From contig JAHDIK010000007.1 of the NCBI GenBank assembly GCA_020630795.1, positions 19,170 to 83,169 on the forward strand: 64,000 nucleotides of DNA, read 5' to 3'. This stretch comes from Colwellia sp. Lineage in GTDB: Bacteria > Pseudomonadota > Gammaproteobacteria > Enterobacterales > Alteromonadaceae. Of this stretch, positions 54,343-63,747 are shown piece by piece; the first letter of the stretch is position 1, and every line of letters starts with the position of its first letter. The notes under the pieces were generated by a model, which was not told where the DNA came from, made no database searches, and worked only from the letters and a program-made list of their open reading frames with translations. The position numbers and the translations under genes were made by a program.

Positions 54343-55131
54343 TCATTGTGTATTGAGTGTGATAACCCCACACATATAATCAATAGCATTGCCTTTAAGA
54401 AGAACGTTATCATCAATTACTTCGCACTCTACGAGGCCTGTTCTTTTAGATAACTGCTTACCTAATAGCGTTTTTTGCTTTAATTTCGCCGCCCAATATG
54501 GAGCTAGTTCACAATGTGCCGAGCCTGTTACAGGATCTTCGTTCACGTTTAACTTAGGGAAAAAGCATCGACTAACAAAATCAACGCAGTTACCTCGAGC
54601 CGTAATAACCACACCTCTTAAATCTAACGTTTGAAGTTTTGCAAAATCAGGGTTAACCGATTTAACTTGCTCTTCATCATTTAACACAACAATGTAATCA
54701 AACCCTACATGTGTTTCGAGCGGCGTAACACCCAAGGCCTCATTCAACATAAGATTGCTAGCAATAGATTTTACGTAAGTCGCCGGAAAAGTCATGCAAT
54801 AACCAGCACTCGTTCGTTCAACCACTAACTCGCCACTTCGGGTGTAAAACGATATAGATTTTTGAGCATAACCAAGGTGTTTAAACAACACATGTGCGGC
54901 TGCTAATGTTGCATGTCCGCATAAATCAACTTCATCTTCAGGCGTAAACCAACGCAATGCATAACCTTTGTCTTCACGTACAAAAAACGCGGTTTCAGAT
55001 AAATTGTTTTCTTCCGCTATTTGCTGAAGAAGTTCATCAGGAATCCATTCGTCTAGAGGGCAAACAGCAGCAGGATTTCCTTCGAATGTATTATTTGCAA
55101 ATGCATCAACTTGATATAATTTAATTTCCAT
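54343..55131 (-). CDS. PhzF-family isomerase-like protein
   Basis: A 262-residue protein of the PhzF/diaminopimelate-epimerase fold. 'VDAFANNTFEGNPAAVC', 'ENNLSETAFF' with the catalytic Glu, 'LRWFTPEDEVDLCGHATLAAAHVLF' and 'EDPVTGSAHCELAPYW' are all present. PhzF isomerises a phenazine precursor, but most relatives act on unknown substrates and no phenazine genes are here. Two 12-bp direct repeats (TCATAAGAACAT, 55179-55202) lie in its upstream spacer. It is monogenic. Confidence 0.9.
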   Translation of the reverse strand: MEIKLYQVDAFANNTFEGNPAAVCPLDEWIPDELLQQIAEENNLSETAFFVREDKGYALRWFTPEDEVDLCGHATLAAAHVLFKHLGYAQKSISFYTRSGELVVERTSAGYCMTFPATYVKSIASNLMLNEALGVTPLETHVGFDYIVVLNDEEQVKSVNPDFAKLQTLDLRGVVITARGNCVDFVSRCFFPKLNVNEDPVTGSAHCELAPYWAAKLKQKTLLGKQLSKRTGLVECEVIDDNVLLKGNAIDYMCGVITLNTQ

Positions 55132-55316
55132 TATGTAATCACTCTATTTCACTTCCCACTCACCGTAAACGCTTCAATTCATAAGAACATTCATAAGAAC
55201 ATTGCTAAGTTATAAAAAAGCTAAATTATAAAAACTGAGTTACAAAAGAGCTGAGATATAACTTTCAACGATGTAACCTGAACTAAATATATTACTTACC
55301 TAACCACCAGATGCAT

Positions 55317-56045
55317 TTAGCTATTTGGTTTATTCTTATTTTTCAAACTAAGGCGTGACGTATGATGCAACAAATCGCTGTTTCCCGCTTTACCGTGTCC
55401 TGGAACAACCACTTCGATGTTAGGGTACTTATTAATAACTCGCTGAATAGACTGAGGCCAGTCAGTTATCGAAGCGTCTGCAGTGTTGCCCAAATGTTTA
55501 CTACGTAGACTTTTTATAAAACACCCGCCAAATAAAATTTTAGACTGCGGTAGCCACACCACAATATTGTCTTGACTATGCCCCGCTCCCGGATAAAACA
55601 CCTCAATGGTGTTATTCACAACCTCAAATGCATTTGTACTGATAACTTGATTAGACTCTTGTTTACCTTGCGATTGTAATAAAGTGTTTGTTAACGCTGT
55701 GGCATACGTATTTACGTTTAGTTTATTAAACATTGCAATACCGCCACTCGCGTCTTCATGAAAATGAGTAGCAATACCGCTTTTTAAAGTAAGATTTTTT
55801 GATTTAACCCAGCTAATTAACGCTTTGGTACCTTCGGTAGTCCACGGAGTATCGATAACATGAGCGTTTTTCCCCTCCACAACAATCAAACCATTAGCGC
55901 CAACTAGCCCCCAAGGTTCAACATGCTTATGCGAAGTATATAAGAATACATTATCTGCCAATTTAGAAACGTTAAAGTTAAGTGCTTTATCGTCTGCCAA
56001 AGTAATAAAAGGAACTAGAAATAAAATAGATAAGATGAGTCTCAT
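55317..56045 (-). CDS. Subclass B1 metallo-beta-lactamase
   Basis: A 242-residue periplasmic zinc hydrolase that opens beta-lactams, typically including carbapenems. The signal peptide ends near 'TLAD'. All B1 metal ligands are present (numbered from ATG 56045): HFHED with His94, His96, Asp98; His156 in 'GAGHSQDNIVVWLP'; Cys175 in 'LFGGCFIK'; His217 in 'VVPGHG'. The Lys three after the Cys and the Asn of 'LGNTADA' fit substrate binding. Wording is closest, by eye, to IMP-like and environmental B1 enzymes. I used the ATG; a TTG two codons earlier is possible. There are no integron, cassette or transposon signs around it, so it appears intrinsic. Confidence 0.9.
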   Translation of the reverse strand: MRLILSILFLVPFITLADDKALNFNVSKLADNVFLYTSHKHVEPWGLVGANGLIVVEGKNAHVIDTPWTTEGTKALISWVKSKNLTLKSGIATHFHEDASGGIAMFNKLNVNTYATALTNTLLQSQGKQESNQVISTNAFEVVNNTIEVFYPGAGHSQDNIVVWLPQSKILFGGCFIKSLRSKHLGNTADASITDWPQSIQRVINKYPNIEVVVPGHGKAGNSDLLHHTSRLSLKNKNKPNS

Positions 56046-56305
56046 AAACAACGCTATTTATAACCGTGAATCATGTTATCTAGCGTCTAACATTCAGATG
56101 AGAAAAACAAGCCATTACGTTTAATAACTTGTAAGAAATAATGAAATTAGAAAGAAACATTTAGTTTATATGTGTAATAGAAATCGCAGAGGAATAGAAA
56201 TAAAAAACTGACATTTATTTGAACAGGTCACTCTTGAATCATACCGTTACGAACAAGCGTGACCTGAGAACAAAGTTAACGTTGAAGATAAAAGAACTCG
56301 TGTAG

Positions 56306-56671
56306 TTAGCTATTTAACCAGTCTTCTGCGCTTTGTTTTTCATCTAAATCAAACGCTTTTATATCGAGCCCCGGTATTAACATACCTTCAATTTCACTCG
56401 CTTTTTTCAACCACGCCTCGTCGGTAAGCACTGCGGCTTTACTGAAACGTGTAATTAAGTGAAGTAACGACGGCAACCTTGTAAGCTCAACCCCAAGCGC
56501 CCCAATTGTTGGCATTGAAAACTCGGTGATAGTGTATAACATTTTACCCTCTGAAATATCGTCAGATAACGCTTGTAGTTCATCGAGCGCGACGGCCATT
56601 TCAATTGAGTCTAGCTTTCCGTTTAACTCTATATCTAAACGATTGGTTCCATTTTTAATGACTGTAAACAT
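56306..56671 (-). CDS. SpoIIAA-like (STAS/SEC14-type) protein
   Basis: A 121-residue cytoplasmic protein of the SpoIIAA-like family: 'NRLDIELNGKLDSIEMAVALDEL' followed by 'KAAVLTDEAWLKKASEIEGMLIPGLDIKAFDLDEKQSAEDWL'. The end motif (A..WL) is characteristic. These proteins share the STAS/CRAL-TRIO-like fold and their function is undefined. A strong GAGGTGAT site precedes the ATG. An inverted repeat CAGGTCAC/GTGACCTG with a 27-base loop lies downstream (56224-56266) without a T-run. Confidence 0.85.
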   Translation of the reverse strand: MFTVIKNGTNRLDIELNGKLDSIEMAVALDELQALSDDISEGKMLYTITEFSMPTIGALGVELTRLPSLLHLITRFSKAAVLTDEAWLKKASEIEGMLIPGLDIKAFDLDEKQSAEDWLNS

Positions 56672-56835
56672 AAATCACCTCTTCAATTAAAAACACTCAT
56701 TCTCGTTGCTCTAATACCTAAAAAGTAAATTGCTAACAACACCAACGAATACTCACAATAAGTATGAGCTTACATAGAGCTACTTTCTTTGATTTGAAAC
56801 AGAAATTCTGTCTATTAGGACATGACTAAAACGAC

Positions 56836-56885
56836 AAAATCCCAGTTATGTATACATATTTAGTATGGCATAACTGGGATTTTTT
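56836..56885 (-). terminator. Terminator of the desaturase/reductase operon
   Basis: 12-bp stem ATCCCAGTTATG/CATAACTGGGAT with an 18-base loop and A/T runs on both sides, 62 bases after the desaturase stop. Confidence 0.8.
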
Positions 56886-56946
56886 ATTTATTAAGATAAA
56901 TATTTAATACGTAATCGATATTACTTAGCAATAGATTAAGTAAAAA

Positions 56947-58377
56947 TTAACTTGCAGAAAAACCTATATGTATATCGCCCTCTATCTCTTTAACTGGATA
57001 CGTTTGCACAGGAACTTTTGCTGGTCGATTTATCGCTTTACCCGTTTTTACACAAAACTTAGAGTTGTGTTTAGGGCAAAGCACTTTACCATCTTCAATT
57101 AATCCGTCGGCTAAAAAGGCATGTTCATGACTACAAATTCCGTCAGTCGCATGAAACTCACCATTTTTTAATTTATAAACAGCGTAATGGTGACCGTCGA
57201 TACATACTTTTACGGCATCATCTTCACCTAATTCACTTGCAGCTACAGCCTTTTTCCATTGTAGACTTTCATCAACATTTTCAACTACATCGTCTACTGA
57301 CTTTGTAGGAATAACACTTTCACCACTTGCCGCCATCGGAATCATAGCTTCATCTGCCGACAGTGCTTTAATGCGTTTTACCTTTCTATCTTCTTGAGCT
57401 GTTGGTACCTCACGCTTCACATAGTATGTCGGATCGTCTACTTGTTTCATCATGGCTGGGATCATTTCTTTATATACTTCGATCATGCTGTTGTATGGTT
57501 TTGGCATTTGATCTGCAACGCGCTTTGAAAACTTAGGTAATTGATGAAACGGCATAAGAGGATTCATATGGTGTTCAATGTGATATTGCATGTTCATGTA
57601 CAAAAAGCCGAGAAATGGGTTCACATTAATTGTGCGTGAATTTTTACGATGATCCCATGTATCGTCGTCTAGTCCCGCATGTTGTGCTAATACAAATGCT
57701 CGTTGAAGTATGTTTCCATATAACTTTGGTAAGCCAAAAAACAATACGGGTATCCATGTTTGATAAGCAATGGCTAAAACAATTGGCGTTAAATTAACGA
57801 GTAAACTCGCACGCGCCCACCAAAACATTTTTGTATATTCTTCTTCTGGTACAAACTTTTTAGCGTCTTTAGATACAATACCAAAGGCATGTTGAATCAA
57901 TACAGGCACGTAATATTTAGTTTCACCTAAACTCCAAAAGTTTAAAAAATGCTCCCAAAATGTTGGAGGGCGAGTGACGGTAATTTCAGGATCTATATCG
58001 TTAATCACAGTATAGGAATGATGACGGGTATGAGACCAGTGTGTAAATATAATGTCGCGTTGTTGCATAGCAGTTGCTATAAAACATAGTGCTGTATTTA
58101 GCCAAGAAATTTTAAAAACCGTTCCATGAGAACTTTCATGCCACCTAGCATCGCATGCACAGTAAAAAACACCGTATAGAAAAAACGCTGGAATTGCCCA
58201 TAATGTTCCAATGGTTTGGTACGCTAAGTAGCCACTTAGCCCTAAACAAGTAAACCATAACAACGTATCAATTATACCTCTATAATTATTACGCTGCATA
58301 AAAGAACGAAACTCTTGTCTAGGCATGTCTACCTTAAACCATTCTTCTTCTACAATATAATCTTGTGGATTTATCAT
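56947..58377 (-). CDS. MocD-like membrane desaturase/hydroxylase fused to a Rieske ferredoxin
   Basis: A 476-residue fusion. The N-terminal integral membrane di-iron domain (about 1-310) has the histidine boxes HESSH (80-84), HWSHTRHH (113-120) and HIEHH (near 265). After a linker, the C-terminal Rieske-type domain (about 375-476) binds [2Fe-2S] through Cys415, His417, Cys434 and His437. The rhizobial MocD/MocE pair has the same two parts as separate proteins. The Rieske domain would feed electrons to the di-iron site from the reductase encoded 61 bases upstream. Whether it desaturates lipids or hydroxylates another substrate is open. Confidence 0.85.
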   Translation of the reverse strand: MINPQDYIVEEEWFKVDMPRQEFRSFMQRNNYRGIIDTLLWFTCLGLSGYLAYQTIGTLWAIPAFFLYGVFYCACDARWHESSHGTVFKISWLNTALCFIATAMQQRDIIFTHWSHTRHHSYTVINDIDPEITVTRPPTFWEHFLNFWSLGETKYYVPVLIQHAFGIVSKDAKKFVPEEEYTKMFWWARASLLVNLTPIVLAIAYQTWIPVLFFGLPKLYGNILQRAFVLAQHAGLDDDTWDHRKNSRTINVNPFLGFLYMNMQYHIEHHMNPLMPFHQLPKFSKRVADQMPKPYNSMIEVYKEMIPAMMKQVDDPTYYVKREVPTAQEDRKVKRIKALSADEAMIPMAASGESVIPTKSVDDVVENVDESLQWKKAVAASELGEDDAVKVCIDGHHYAVYKLKNGEFHATDGICSHEHAFLADGLIEDGKVLCPKHNSKFCVKTGKAINRPAKVPVQTYPVKEIEGDIHIGFSAS

Positions 58378-58438
58378 ATTAATAACTCTTCTATTTTTAA
58401 TTAATTATTGTTTTAAATACTCATTAGCACCGATTAAC

Positions 58439-59521
58439 TTAACCAATGGTTATCTGCAATTTTTTAGATTTAGGAAACGCCACGCATGGTAAGAACCCGC
58501 CCTCAGCTAGCTCTTCGTCGGTTAAGCTGTCGTCGGCCAACATTCCAACCTCGCCACTAGAACACTGCCCATAACACGCCGTACATGTACCTTCTCGACA
58601 GGAATAAGGCATATCAATACCTGCATTAATGGCTGCTTGTAAAACGTTAGTGCCCGAAGGGATCACAATAGACTTTTCAACACCGTCTACTGATATTTGT
58701 GCTTCACATTCTGTAGGAGTGAAATCAGGTTTAGGATGAACAACCGTACTAGGTACAAAGTTTTCTTTGTGAATATCAGCTTTAGCAATGCCATAGTCGT
58801 GCATAGTTTTCTCCATCAACGACATAAGCCCTGCAGGACCGCAAAGATAAACACCAGCAGAACCATTAATATTGAACCCATCGAGTATTGGCTTGGCTCG
58901 TTCAGCATTTATAAAACCAGGAATAACTTCTTGGGTTTTACCCCCTAACATTCCCATTAAACCGGATTTTTTAACGGTTTTAGTGTGTTGATTTTCAGAG
59001 TCTAGATAATGATGAAGGGTAAAACGATCGCTGTATTCGCGCGCTAGCTCATCAAGTTCTGATTTAAAAATAATATCGTCAGGCGATTTATTAACGTAAA
59101 GCATACTAACTTTAGTATCAGATTTTTGTGTTAGTGCTGTTTTTAGTATTGCCATCATTGGTGTAATACCACTACCACCAGGAATTAATACGAGATGTTC
59201 GTAAGCATTTTCATTTGGCTTGTACATGAAATTACCAGATGGACCAATAACGTTCAGTTCTGTTCCAGCTTTCATGTAGGTGTTTAGGTAACTAGAAACG
59301 ATACCGCCAGGAACCCGCTTAACTCCAATTGCCATAGGCTCTTTGTCTGTTGTAAACAAAGAATATGAGCGACGCTGCTCTTTGTCATTAATATCAAGTA
59401 CAACGGTTAGAAACTGACCAGCGATTGGTAGTTCCACAGCATCATTTTTTTCAAAAAATATTGCTTTACTGTCAGCTGTTAACGCTTCTACTTTTGATAT
59501 TTTTAACGTATGTGTAGCCAT
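58439..59521 (-). CDS. FAD/NAD(P)H:ferredoxin reductase with C-terminal plant-type [2Fe-2S] domain
   Basis: A 360-residue electron-transfer protein. The ferredoxin-reductase FAD domain ('RRSYSLFT' near 55, 'GGIVSSYL') and the NAD-binding domain ('IPGGSGITPMMAIL', 'LCGPAGLMSLME') are followed by a plant-type ferredoxin with 'PYSCREGTCTACYGQ' and a fourth Cys in 'FLPCVAFP'. It should reduce the Rieske domain of the next gene. Start taken at 59521 (MATHTLK); the frame extends five codons upstream. It leads the two-gene operon. Confidence 0.88.
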   Translation of the reverse strand: MATHTLKISKVEALTADSKAIFFEKNDAVELPIAGQFLTVVLDINDKEQRRSYSLFTTDKEPMAIGVKRVPGGIVSSYLNTYMKAGTELNVIGPSGNFMYKPNENAYEHLVLIPGGSGITPMMAILKTALTQKSDTKVSMLYVNKSPDDIIFKSELDELAREYSDRFTLHHYLDSENQHTKTVKKSGLMGMLGGKTQEVIPGFINAERAKPILDGFNINGSAGVYLCGPAGLMSLMEKTMHDYGIAKADIHKENFVPSTVVHPKPDFTPTECEAQISVDGVEKSIVIPSGTNVLQAAINAGIDMPYSCREGTCTACYGQCSSGEVGMLADDSLTDEELAEGGFLPCVAFPKSKKLQITIG

Positions 59522-60370
59522 AAAATATAATCCCATAAAATTCTTAGGGTATTTATATCAAATATAATGCTGAACAAATGTTAACAATCAAACGATAAAT
59601 AGCATAATTTTGTCATCATCTTATTTATATAACAAAGTTATTACCGATAAATATCATGTAAAGTGTTTATAGATAAATTTAACAATACAATTAACGCTTA
59701 CACTAAATTACCCAGTTCATATTCTAAAACACTTAATAAATGTTCATATAAGCCGCACAACAATTGGTCGTGCCTACGTTTACATCACAACTGTCCAATA
59801 TATTACGAAAGGTCTATTCCAATAGGACCGACAACTGCCCCCCTTTGTATTAACACCTCCTTAACCACAAACAAACCAAAATGGTAGACCAATTACAGAG
59901 CATCGGTTTAATAAAAATAGAAACACAGTTGATATTCCGAACAAAAACTAGAACGTTAGTTTATAAAAATTAATAAAAATATAACCCAACGGAATATAAA
60001 ATTTTTATAAAAATGAGTTACAAGTGAAAACACCCTAATTTAAAAACCATACGAACAACATAAAAACACCTTAAAAATCAATGCTATAAACAAACCCACT
60101 AATTAACCAACAAAACAAAACATTACCAATACAAACAAATGGTAAGTCCAATATAAAAAACAAACATACAAATTTGTATAACCAAACTATTGACCTTTTG
60201 CATTTTTATTGTAACTATTTAGAAGAATCTAAAATATTGACTACGTACATTACAAAGAAAATAAATGCGGGTTCTAAAAAACAAGTGAACTCTTAACGGT
60301 ATTTACATAGTGAGAAAATTAAAGATATTCGTTGATATGAGATTCACCGACACTTTAGGGGGAAACTAAA
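59522..60370. other. Long G-poor intergenic region / leader
   Basis: About 850 bases without a credible gene. The stretch from about 59940 to 60180 is rich in A and C and nearly devoid of G on the plus strand, an unstructured leader type of composition. Candidate -35 boxes TTGACC (60190) and TTGACT (60237) lie to its right. I see no riboswitch or tRNA. Confidence 0.5.
60190..60218 (+). promoter_or_regulatory. Candidate sigma-70 promoter of the TonB receptor gene
   Basis: TTGACC, 17-base spacer, AACTAT. The -10 is weak. A second candidate, TTGACT at 60237 with AATAAA 17 bases later, is similar in quality. Either would give a leader of more than 100 bases before the GGGGG ribosome binding site at about 60357-60362. 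Confidence 0.3.
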
Positions 60371-63300
60371 ATGAAACAGAATTTATCAAAAATTGCACTA
60401 GCTATACTCTCAGCTAGTTCATTAAGTATGTCTACAGCGGTTTACGCGGCTGAATCAGACAAATCAGCAGAACAAGAAGTAGAAGTTATTCAAGTTACAG
60501 GTATGCGTGCGTCGTTAACCAGCGCACTAGCAGAGAAACGTGACACATCTAACTTAGTCGAAGTTATTGAAGCTATTGATATTGGTAAACTACCAGATCA
60601 AAACTTAGCCGAAGTACTAGAAAACGTTACCGGTATACAAATTACTCGTACAGCTGGTGTAGGTACTGGCGTACAAATTCGTGGTAGTAACTCAAACAGA
60701 GTTGAAATCAACGGCGCTTCTACTGTTGGTTCAGGTGCTGGCCGAAGCGGTATGAACTTTGAAGATTTATCAGCAGCGATTATCGCTGGCGTTGAAATTA
60801 CAAAAGCTCCACAAGCAAAAACTACGGAAGGCTCTATCGGTGGTACAGTAAATTTACGTACAATTCGCCCACTAGAGCTTAGTGACACATTAGGCAATAT
60901 CCGCGTACAAGGTGAAGACAGTAGTTTAACAACTGACGGAGTTCAACCGCGTTTATCTGGTGCATACGGTGATAACTGGAAGCTAGATAACGGCAGCAAA
61001 ATTGGTTTTGTTATTAGCGGTAGTTACACAAAACAAGAAGCAACTTCGTTCCGTCCTCGCCTTGATAGAGATGGAAGCCTTGTAGAAAACATTAATGCTG
61101 ACGTTATCAGATACAACAAGGACCCAGATCCGATTACTGGCGAAAAAACAGTGAATACTGAAGATCAAGTTAGTAAACGCCCTGTTGCACAAAGTTACGA
61201 TTTTCTTGGTATTCAATTCTTAAACCAAGAGCTTGAAAATTTCGAATATGAAACAACAAACTTAGCAACTACGTTCGAGTTTGCGCCAAATGATGACATG
61301 AAATTCTTTTTTGACGCGGTTATTACCGATCAAGAACGACGCCAAGAAAGTACACGTGTTCAAGCGTCTGGCGTAAGTAGTGTATTAAATCAGAACCTTC
61401 CTGAAACTTTTGAAGATGTTAATTTTGGTTCTTTAGATGGCGTAGAGCTGGGCACAATCAAAGCAGCACTTACGGGTACTGTTCAACCTTTCCTAGCGAA
61501 AGATGACGACGATCCAAATTTACGCTTTAACAGTGATACTGGCGCTCGTGTTACAGACACCCAAATTTTTAGATTAGGTGGTGAATGGCAAGGCGATAAC
61601 TTACTTGTAAGTGCTGAGTTATCTAGTGCAAGTTCAGATACGGTAACGCCATCACTAAACACGCAATTAAACTTTATTAACCCTAACACACTAACTCCGT
61701 TAGATAAGTTAGATGCTAACGGCATTATTACATCAAGCACAAGTAATGATAACAGCATTCCATTTATCTATGACTTAAGTGGAAAAGCATTAACATTTGG
61801 TGTCGACTTCGACTCTATGTACGCTCCATCAGTAGCTGATTTAACTAACCCTAACAACGTTATATTAGACCAAGTTGATCAAAGCGCAAGTACAACTGAA
61901 AACTCTGAAGACGCGTTTAGAACTGACTTCACGTACTTTCTAGACGACTCGTTCGTAACAACAATTGATTTTGGTTATCGTTACAACAAAACTAAACACA
62001 GCGCAGTAACACGTTCTGACCGTATTGGTGGTTTCAGTAAAATGATCGACAGCCCTAACGGATCTTTATTTTCAGAACTATTAGTTGAAGGACCAAGTCA
62101 CTTTGGTTCGGCAGACGGACGTGAATTAGCATTCCGTAACTTTATTATCGTAGACCCAGATCTGGCGTTTGGTAACCCTGATTATGTGATAGATACTTTA
62201 CATGCGGCAATGACTCAACATCGTTCTGATATGGAAACACGAGGAATCAGCGACTTCCTTGACAGTGACGGAAACTACATACCTCTTGACTTAATGGACA
62301 TTACTCCTTCGTCGGAACAGTTTTTCAGAATAAAAGAAGAAACGCACGCACTATATGCGCAAGCTAATTTTGAATGGGAAATGATTCGAGGTAATGTGGG
62401 TGTTCGACATATTAGTACAGATATTTCATCGTTCGGTAACACTAAAGCAAATGGTGTTGTTTCAGAAGTTGAAAACAAAGGTGATTATAGCTACACACTA
62501 CCTCGCTTAAACATTGTGGCAGATGTACATCATGATGTTGTAGTTCGTTTAGGTTGGGGTAAAGATATTTTACGCCCTAATTTTGGTGACTTAAATACTT
62601 CTATTTCGTATAGCAATAATGAAAACCAAGCTGTAAAACTTGGGAACCCAAACTTAGAACCTGAAGAAGTAACATCTTTAGACTTATCATTTGAGTGGTA
62701 TTTTGCAGAAGCAGCAGTTGCAAGTATCGGTTACTTCAAAAAAGACCGCACAAACCTATTCGTGAGTAAACTTGATAGCGCGGAAGTATTTTCAAATGGG
62801 TGGAGAGACAATGATCCTAACTGTCCAGGAGGTGGTACATTTAACCCTGCAATTCAACCTAATGGACTTGGTGAACAAGGCACATTAGGTTTATGTACAG
62901 ACCTAGAATCAAGAGGTAATGATTCAGCTACAACCACACAAAGCGGTTTTGAAATGGCATTTCAATATGACCTTTCAAGTTTTGAAGATGATTTAGGCTG
63001 GGCTTCAGGCTTTGGTGTAGCTGCTAACTTTACCGTTCAAGATTACAAAGGTGGTTCAGCAACATATAGCTCAGCAACACGTGGCACAGATATTTTTAAT
63101 GCTATACAGGGTGTATACGACATTAGAAATTTTGAAACTTACACGCAAAATAGAGGCTTACTAGATTTCTCTGAAACTGCGTACAACGTTACCGCTTACT
63201 ATGAAAAGTTTGGTCTTTCAGCGAGAATTCGCTACACATGGCGTGACAAGTTCCGTACTGAAGATACCGCTGCGGGCGCTAGCTTAAACTCCACATTAGG

Positions 63301-63502
63301 TTTCCCTGTTGTTACATCAGCAAGAGGACAGCTTAACGCAAGTGTAAGTTACGACGTAAACGACAACCTTAACTTAGGTGTTGAAGCAGTTAACTTAACT
63401 AAGTCTGATATTACTCAGTACTGTGTTAACGACAACGCATTGTTATGTGCTCAAGGTATAACAGACCGTCGTATTACTTTTGGTGCTAACTACCGCTTCT
63501 AG
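60371..63502 (+). CDS. TonB-dependent receptor (TonB-Xanth-Caul type)
   Basis: A 1043-residue outer-membrane transporter. A signal peptide ends at 'VYA-A' (about residue 26), followed by a TonB-box-like 'VEVIQVTGMRAS', the plug ('LPDQNLAEVLENVTGIQITR', 'GVQIRGSNSNRVEING') and a large barrel with a C-terminal aromatic residue (Asn-Tyr-Arg-Phe). AGGGGG precedes the ATG. No enzyme gene is adjacent, so the substrate cannot be read from context. It is a single gene with a strong terminator. Confidence 0.9.
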   Translation: MKQNLSKIALAILSASSLSMSTAVYAAESDKSAEQEVEVIQVTGMRASLTSALAEKRDTSNLVEVIEAIDIGKLPDQNLAEVLENVTGIQITRTAGVGTGVQIRGSNSNRVEINGASTVGSGAGRSGMNFEDLSAAIIAGVEITKAPQAKTTEGSIGGTVNLRTIRPLELSDTLGNIRVQGEDSSLTTDGVQPRLSGAYGDNWKLDNGSKIGFVISGSYTKQEATSFRPRLDRDGSLVENINADVIRYNKDPDPITGEKTVNTEDQVSKRPVAQSYDFLGIQFLNQELENFEYETTNLATTFEFAPNDDMKFFFDAVITDQERRQESTRVQASGVSSVLNQNLPETFEDVNFGSLDGVELGTIKAALTGTVQPFLAKDDDDPNLRFNSDTGARVTDTQIFRLGGEWQGDNLLVSAELSSASSDTVTPSLNTQLNFINPNTLTPLDKLDANGIITSSTSNDNSIPFIYDLSGKALTFGVDFDSMYAPSVADLTNPNNVILDQVDQSASTTENSEDAFRTDFTYFLDDSFVTTIDFGYRYNKTKHSAVTRSDRIGGFSKMIDSPNGSLFSELLVEGPSHFGSADGRELAFRNFIIVDPDLAFGNPDYVIDTLHAAMTQHRSDMETRGISDFLDSDGNYIPLDLMDITPSSEQFFRIKEETHALYAQANFEWEMIRGNVGVRHISTDISSFGNTKANGVVSEVENKGDYSYTLPRLNIVADVHHDVVVRLGWGKDILRPNFGDLNTSISYSNNENQAVKLGNPNLEPEEVTSLDLSFEWYFAEAAVASIGYFKKDRTNLFVSKLDSAEVFSNGWRDNDPNCPGGGTFNPAIQPNGLGEQGTLGLCTDLESRGNDSATTTQSGFEMAFQYDLSSFEDDLGWASGFGVAANFTVQDYKGGSATYSSATRGTDIFNAIQGVYDIRNFETYTQNRGLLDFSETAYNVTAYYEKFGLSARIRYTWRDKFRTEDTAAGASLNSTLGFPVVTSARGQLNASVSYDVNDNLNLGVEAVNLTKSDITQYCVNDNALLCAQGITDRRITFGANYRF

Positions 63503-63537
63503 GTTTTAGCTTAAACTCCAAGAGTTAATTAATAAAT

Positions 63538-63575
63538 AAAGGCCTTGCTCAAATTATCGAGCAAGGCCTTTTTAT
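63538..63575 (+). terminator. Rho-independent terminator of the TonB receptor gene
   Basis: 13-bp stem AAAGGCCTTGCTC/GAGCAAGGCCTTT with an 8-base loop, followed by T-rich sequence, 36 bases after the stop. Confidence 0.9.
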
Positions 63576-63692
63576 TTGTACACGTTTAATATGCTTAACG
63601 TATACAACATGAAACAAGATTTAGTTTACACTTATCGAGTTCTTTGACTTGTCTAAAAACTAAGTCTTTCTTAAACCTACATTGCATGTACT

Positions 63693-63718
63693 AAAAAGCC
63701 GACAAACTGTCGGCTTTT
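63693..63718. terminator. Bidirectional terminator, ybaB side
   Basis: AAAAGCCGACA-AAC-TGTCGGCTTTT, symmetrical with A and T runs, downstream of ybaB (minus strand). Confidence 0.85.
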
Positions 63719-63747
63719 ATATGGATAATACTTAAAAGAGTAAATCC

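Noticed and set aside
49947-56045. AmpR-like control of the metallo-beta-lactamase by the GcvA-like LysR gene
   Set aside because: The two genes are 5 kb apart with many genes between; AmpR normally lies divergent to its target.
56224-56266. CAGGTCAC/GTGACCTG inverted repeat after the SpoIIAA-like gene as a terminator
   Set aside because: The loop is 27 bases and there is no T-run; listed only as a note in the gene entry.
59663-59887. 74-codon frame in the long spacer before the TonB receptor
   Set aside because: Composition looks random (Thr/Asn/Ser/Pro/Cys mixture), no ribosome binding site, no motif.
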